DNA from: Clostridia bacterium
Lineage (GTDB): Bacteria; Bacillota; Clostridia; Oscillospirales; CAG-382
NCBI GenBank assembly: GCA_017620655.1
Contig: JAGAUT010000066.1
Coordinates: 1-39,275, forward strand
DNA: 39,275 bases
Direction: 5' to 3'
Shown: piece after piece, positions 38,903-39,275 of the stretch
How positions within the stretch are numbered: position 1 is the first letter of the stretch
Layout: each line of letters begins with the position of its first letter
Notes under the pieces: model-generated
Databases searched by the model: none
Told to the model about the DNA's origin: nothing
Seen by the model: the letters and a program-made list of their open reading frames with translations, nothing else
Made by a program: the position numbers and the translations under genes

Positions 38903-38931
38903 ATTATATCATTACGTTTTTGTTTTTTCAA
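38903..38931 (-). promoter_or_regulatory. Promoter of the EamA-esterase-fucosidase unit
   Basis: Minus strand TTGAAA (complement of 38926-38931), 17-bp spacer, TATAAT (complement of 38903-38908), about 35 bases before the start codon. Confidence 0.8.
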
Positions 38932-38985
38932 TAGGTTTGACGATAAAAGATATAAACCGATTCTCATTAAATTTTGTTTTTTGCC

Positions 38986-39014
38986 TTGACAGAATTGCAA
39001 TTTTTATATATAAT
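38986..39014 (+). promoter_or_regulatory. Promoter of tRNA-Gln
   Basis: Perfect TTGACA (38986-38991), 17-bp spacer, perfect TATAAT (39009-39014), 16 bases before the first tRNA base. No GC-rich stringent discriminator is apparent. Confidence 0.88.
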
Positions 39015-39030
39015 AATTCTGTTATGATAC

Positions 39031-39105
39031 TGGGGCGTCGCCAAGCGGTAAGGCAGCGGACTTTGACTCCGCCATTCGTTGGTTCGAGTCCAACCGTCCC
39101 AGCCA
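39031..39105 (+). tRNA. tRNA-Gln (anticodon UUG)
   Basis: A 75-base cloverleaf with encoded CCA: acceptor TGGGGCG / CGTCCCA (39031-39037, 39095-39101), discriminator G, D-arm GCCAAGCGGTAAGGC, anticodon stem GCGGA/TCCGC around loop CTTTGAC with anticodon TTG at 39063-39065, and T-loop GGTTCGAGTCC. The U1-A72 pair and UUG anticodon fit glutamine. Confidence 0.96.
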
Positions 39106-39110
39106 AAATT

Positions 39111-39143
39111 GCCGATTTGACTGCTTTTTGCGGTCAAATCGGC
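39111..39143 (+). terminator. Hairpin after tRNA-Gln
   Basis: A perfect 11-bp stem GCCGATTTGAC / GTCAAATCGGC with a short inner GC pair and T-rich loop starts 6 bases after the tRNA. There is no downstream T-run, so it may be a weak terminator or a processing/stability structure. Confidence 0.55.
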
Positions 39144-39158
39144 GCAAATTTAATACGT

Positions 39159-39252
39159 CACCGGAGGCTGTGTACCGTAGTACCGTAATGCCGGATTAGG
39201 TGTCCAAGTGAGCTTGGGTTATTGTTTAGCAATAGCCGAGGCTCTATTTTTT
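39159..39252 (+). promoter_or_regulatory. Structured leader with competing hairpins (attenuator candidate)
   Basis: Before the last gene a 13-pair hairpin (39212-39224 with 39230-39242, one mismatch) is followed by TCTATTTTTTATTTT and looks like a terminator. A competing hairpin CCAAG-TGAG-CTTGG (39204-39217) shares CTTGG with it, as in attenuation control. Upstream CACC/GGTG (39159-39162, 39199-39202), GGC/GCC and a GTAC-CGTA-GTAC hairpin suggest a folded sensor region. I recognise no known riboswitch class. Confidence 0.5.
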
Positions 39253-39267
39253 ATTTTGGAGGTAATT

Positions 39268-39275
39268 ATGAAAAA
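39268..39275 (+). CDS. Start of a gene running off the window
   Basis: An ATG followed by AAAAA lies 7 bases after GGAGG. Only two codons and two bases are present, so nothing about the product can be said. Confidence 0.5.

Noticed and set aside
38912..39106. Minus-strand frame across the tRNA-Gln gene and its promoter
   Set aside because: It reads through the tRNA and is explained by that gene; no ribosome site.

Overview
The window is a low-GC chromosomal segment from an anaerobic, probably gut-dwelling member of the Bacillota, class Clostridia. The evidence is a ctsR-mcsA-mcsB-clpC operon with CtsR boxes, a spoIVB sporulation protease, a VanY-type carboxypeptidase, an FprA-type diiron flavoprotein, Shine-Dalgarno sites of the GGAGG type, and many sigma-A promoters with exactly 17-bp spacers. 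The family (Oscillospirales-like or Christensenellales-like) cannot be fixed from sequence reading alone.

Region 1 (1-3430) is accessory DNA. It holds two small plasmid/ICE-like genes, a lipoprotein, a serine recombinase preceded by repeated TTCGTAAA half-sites, a small XRE regulator whose promoter shares its -35 hexamer with a divergent promoter, a 3' remnant of the upstream HTH gene, and a zinc-ribbon/SHOCT protein.

Region 2 (3444-12016) carries an O-antigen-ligase-like membrane protein, a lipoprotein plus a membrane protein with Rossmann/TrkA-like and C-terminal RyR domains (the least-understood system here), an FprA-ferritin-ZIP operon for oxygen and metal handling, and a cytoplasmic six-hairpin glycosidase-like enzyme.

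Region 3 (12171-23657) holds three multi-pass membrane proteins, including an AI-2E family permease, a 996-residue cytoplasmic GH99/WbsX-like multidomain protein, lepA, hemW, a Dabb-domain protein, and dinB behind a cluster of LexA-like boxes, three of them in tandem at a strict 13-bp period.

Region 4 (23736-31738) has a SLOG (DUF2493-like) protein, spoIVB, a VanY-like peptidase and the CtsR-regulated protein quality-control operon. McsA/McsB mark proteins by arginine phosphorylation and ClpC unfolds them.

Region 5 (31772-39275) carries a membrane-bound nucleotide-sugar 4,6-dehydratase with a sugar isomerase/epimerase, a 1-phosphofructokinase-like kinase, and a leftward transcription unit of EamA transporter, esterase and GH29 fucosidase. 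It ends with tRNA-Gln(UUG) and a structured leader before a gene that runs off the window. Two long gene-poor gaps (after lepA and before the pfkB-type kinase) carry related hairpin-rich dispersed repeats.
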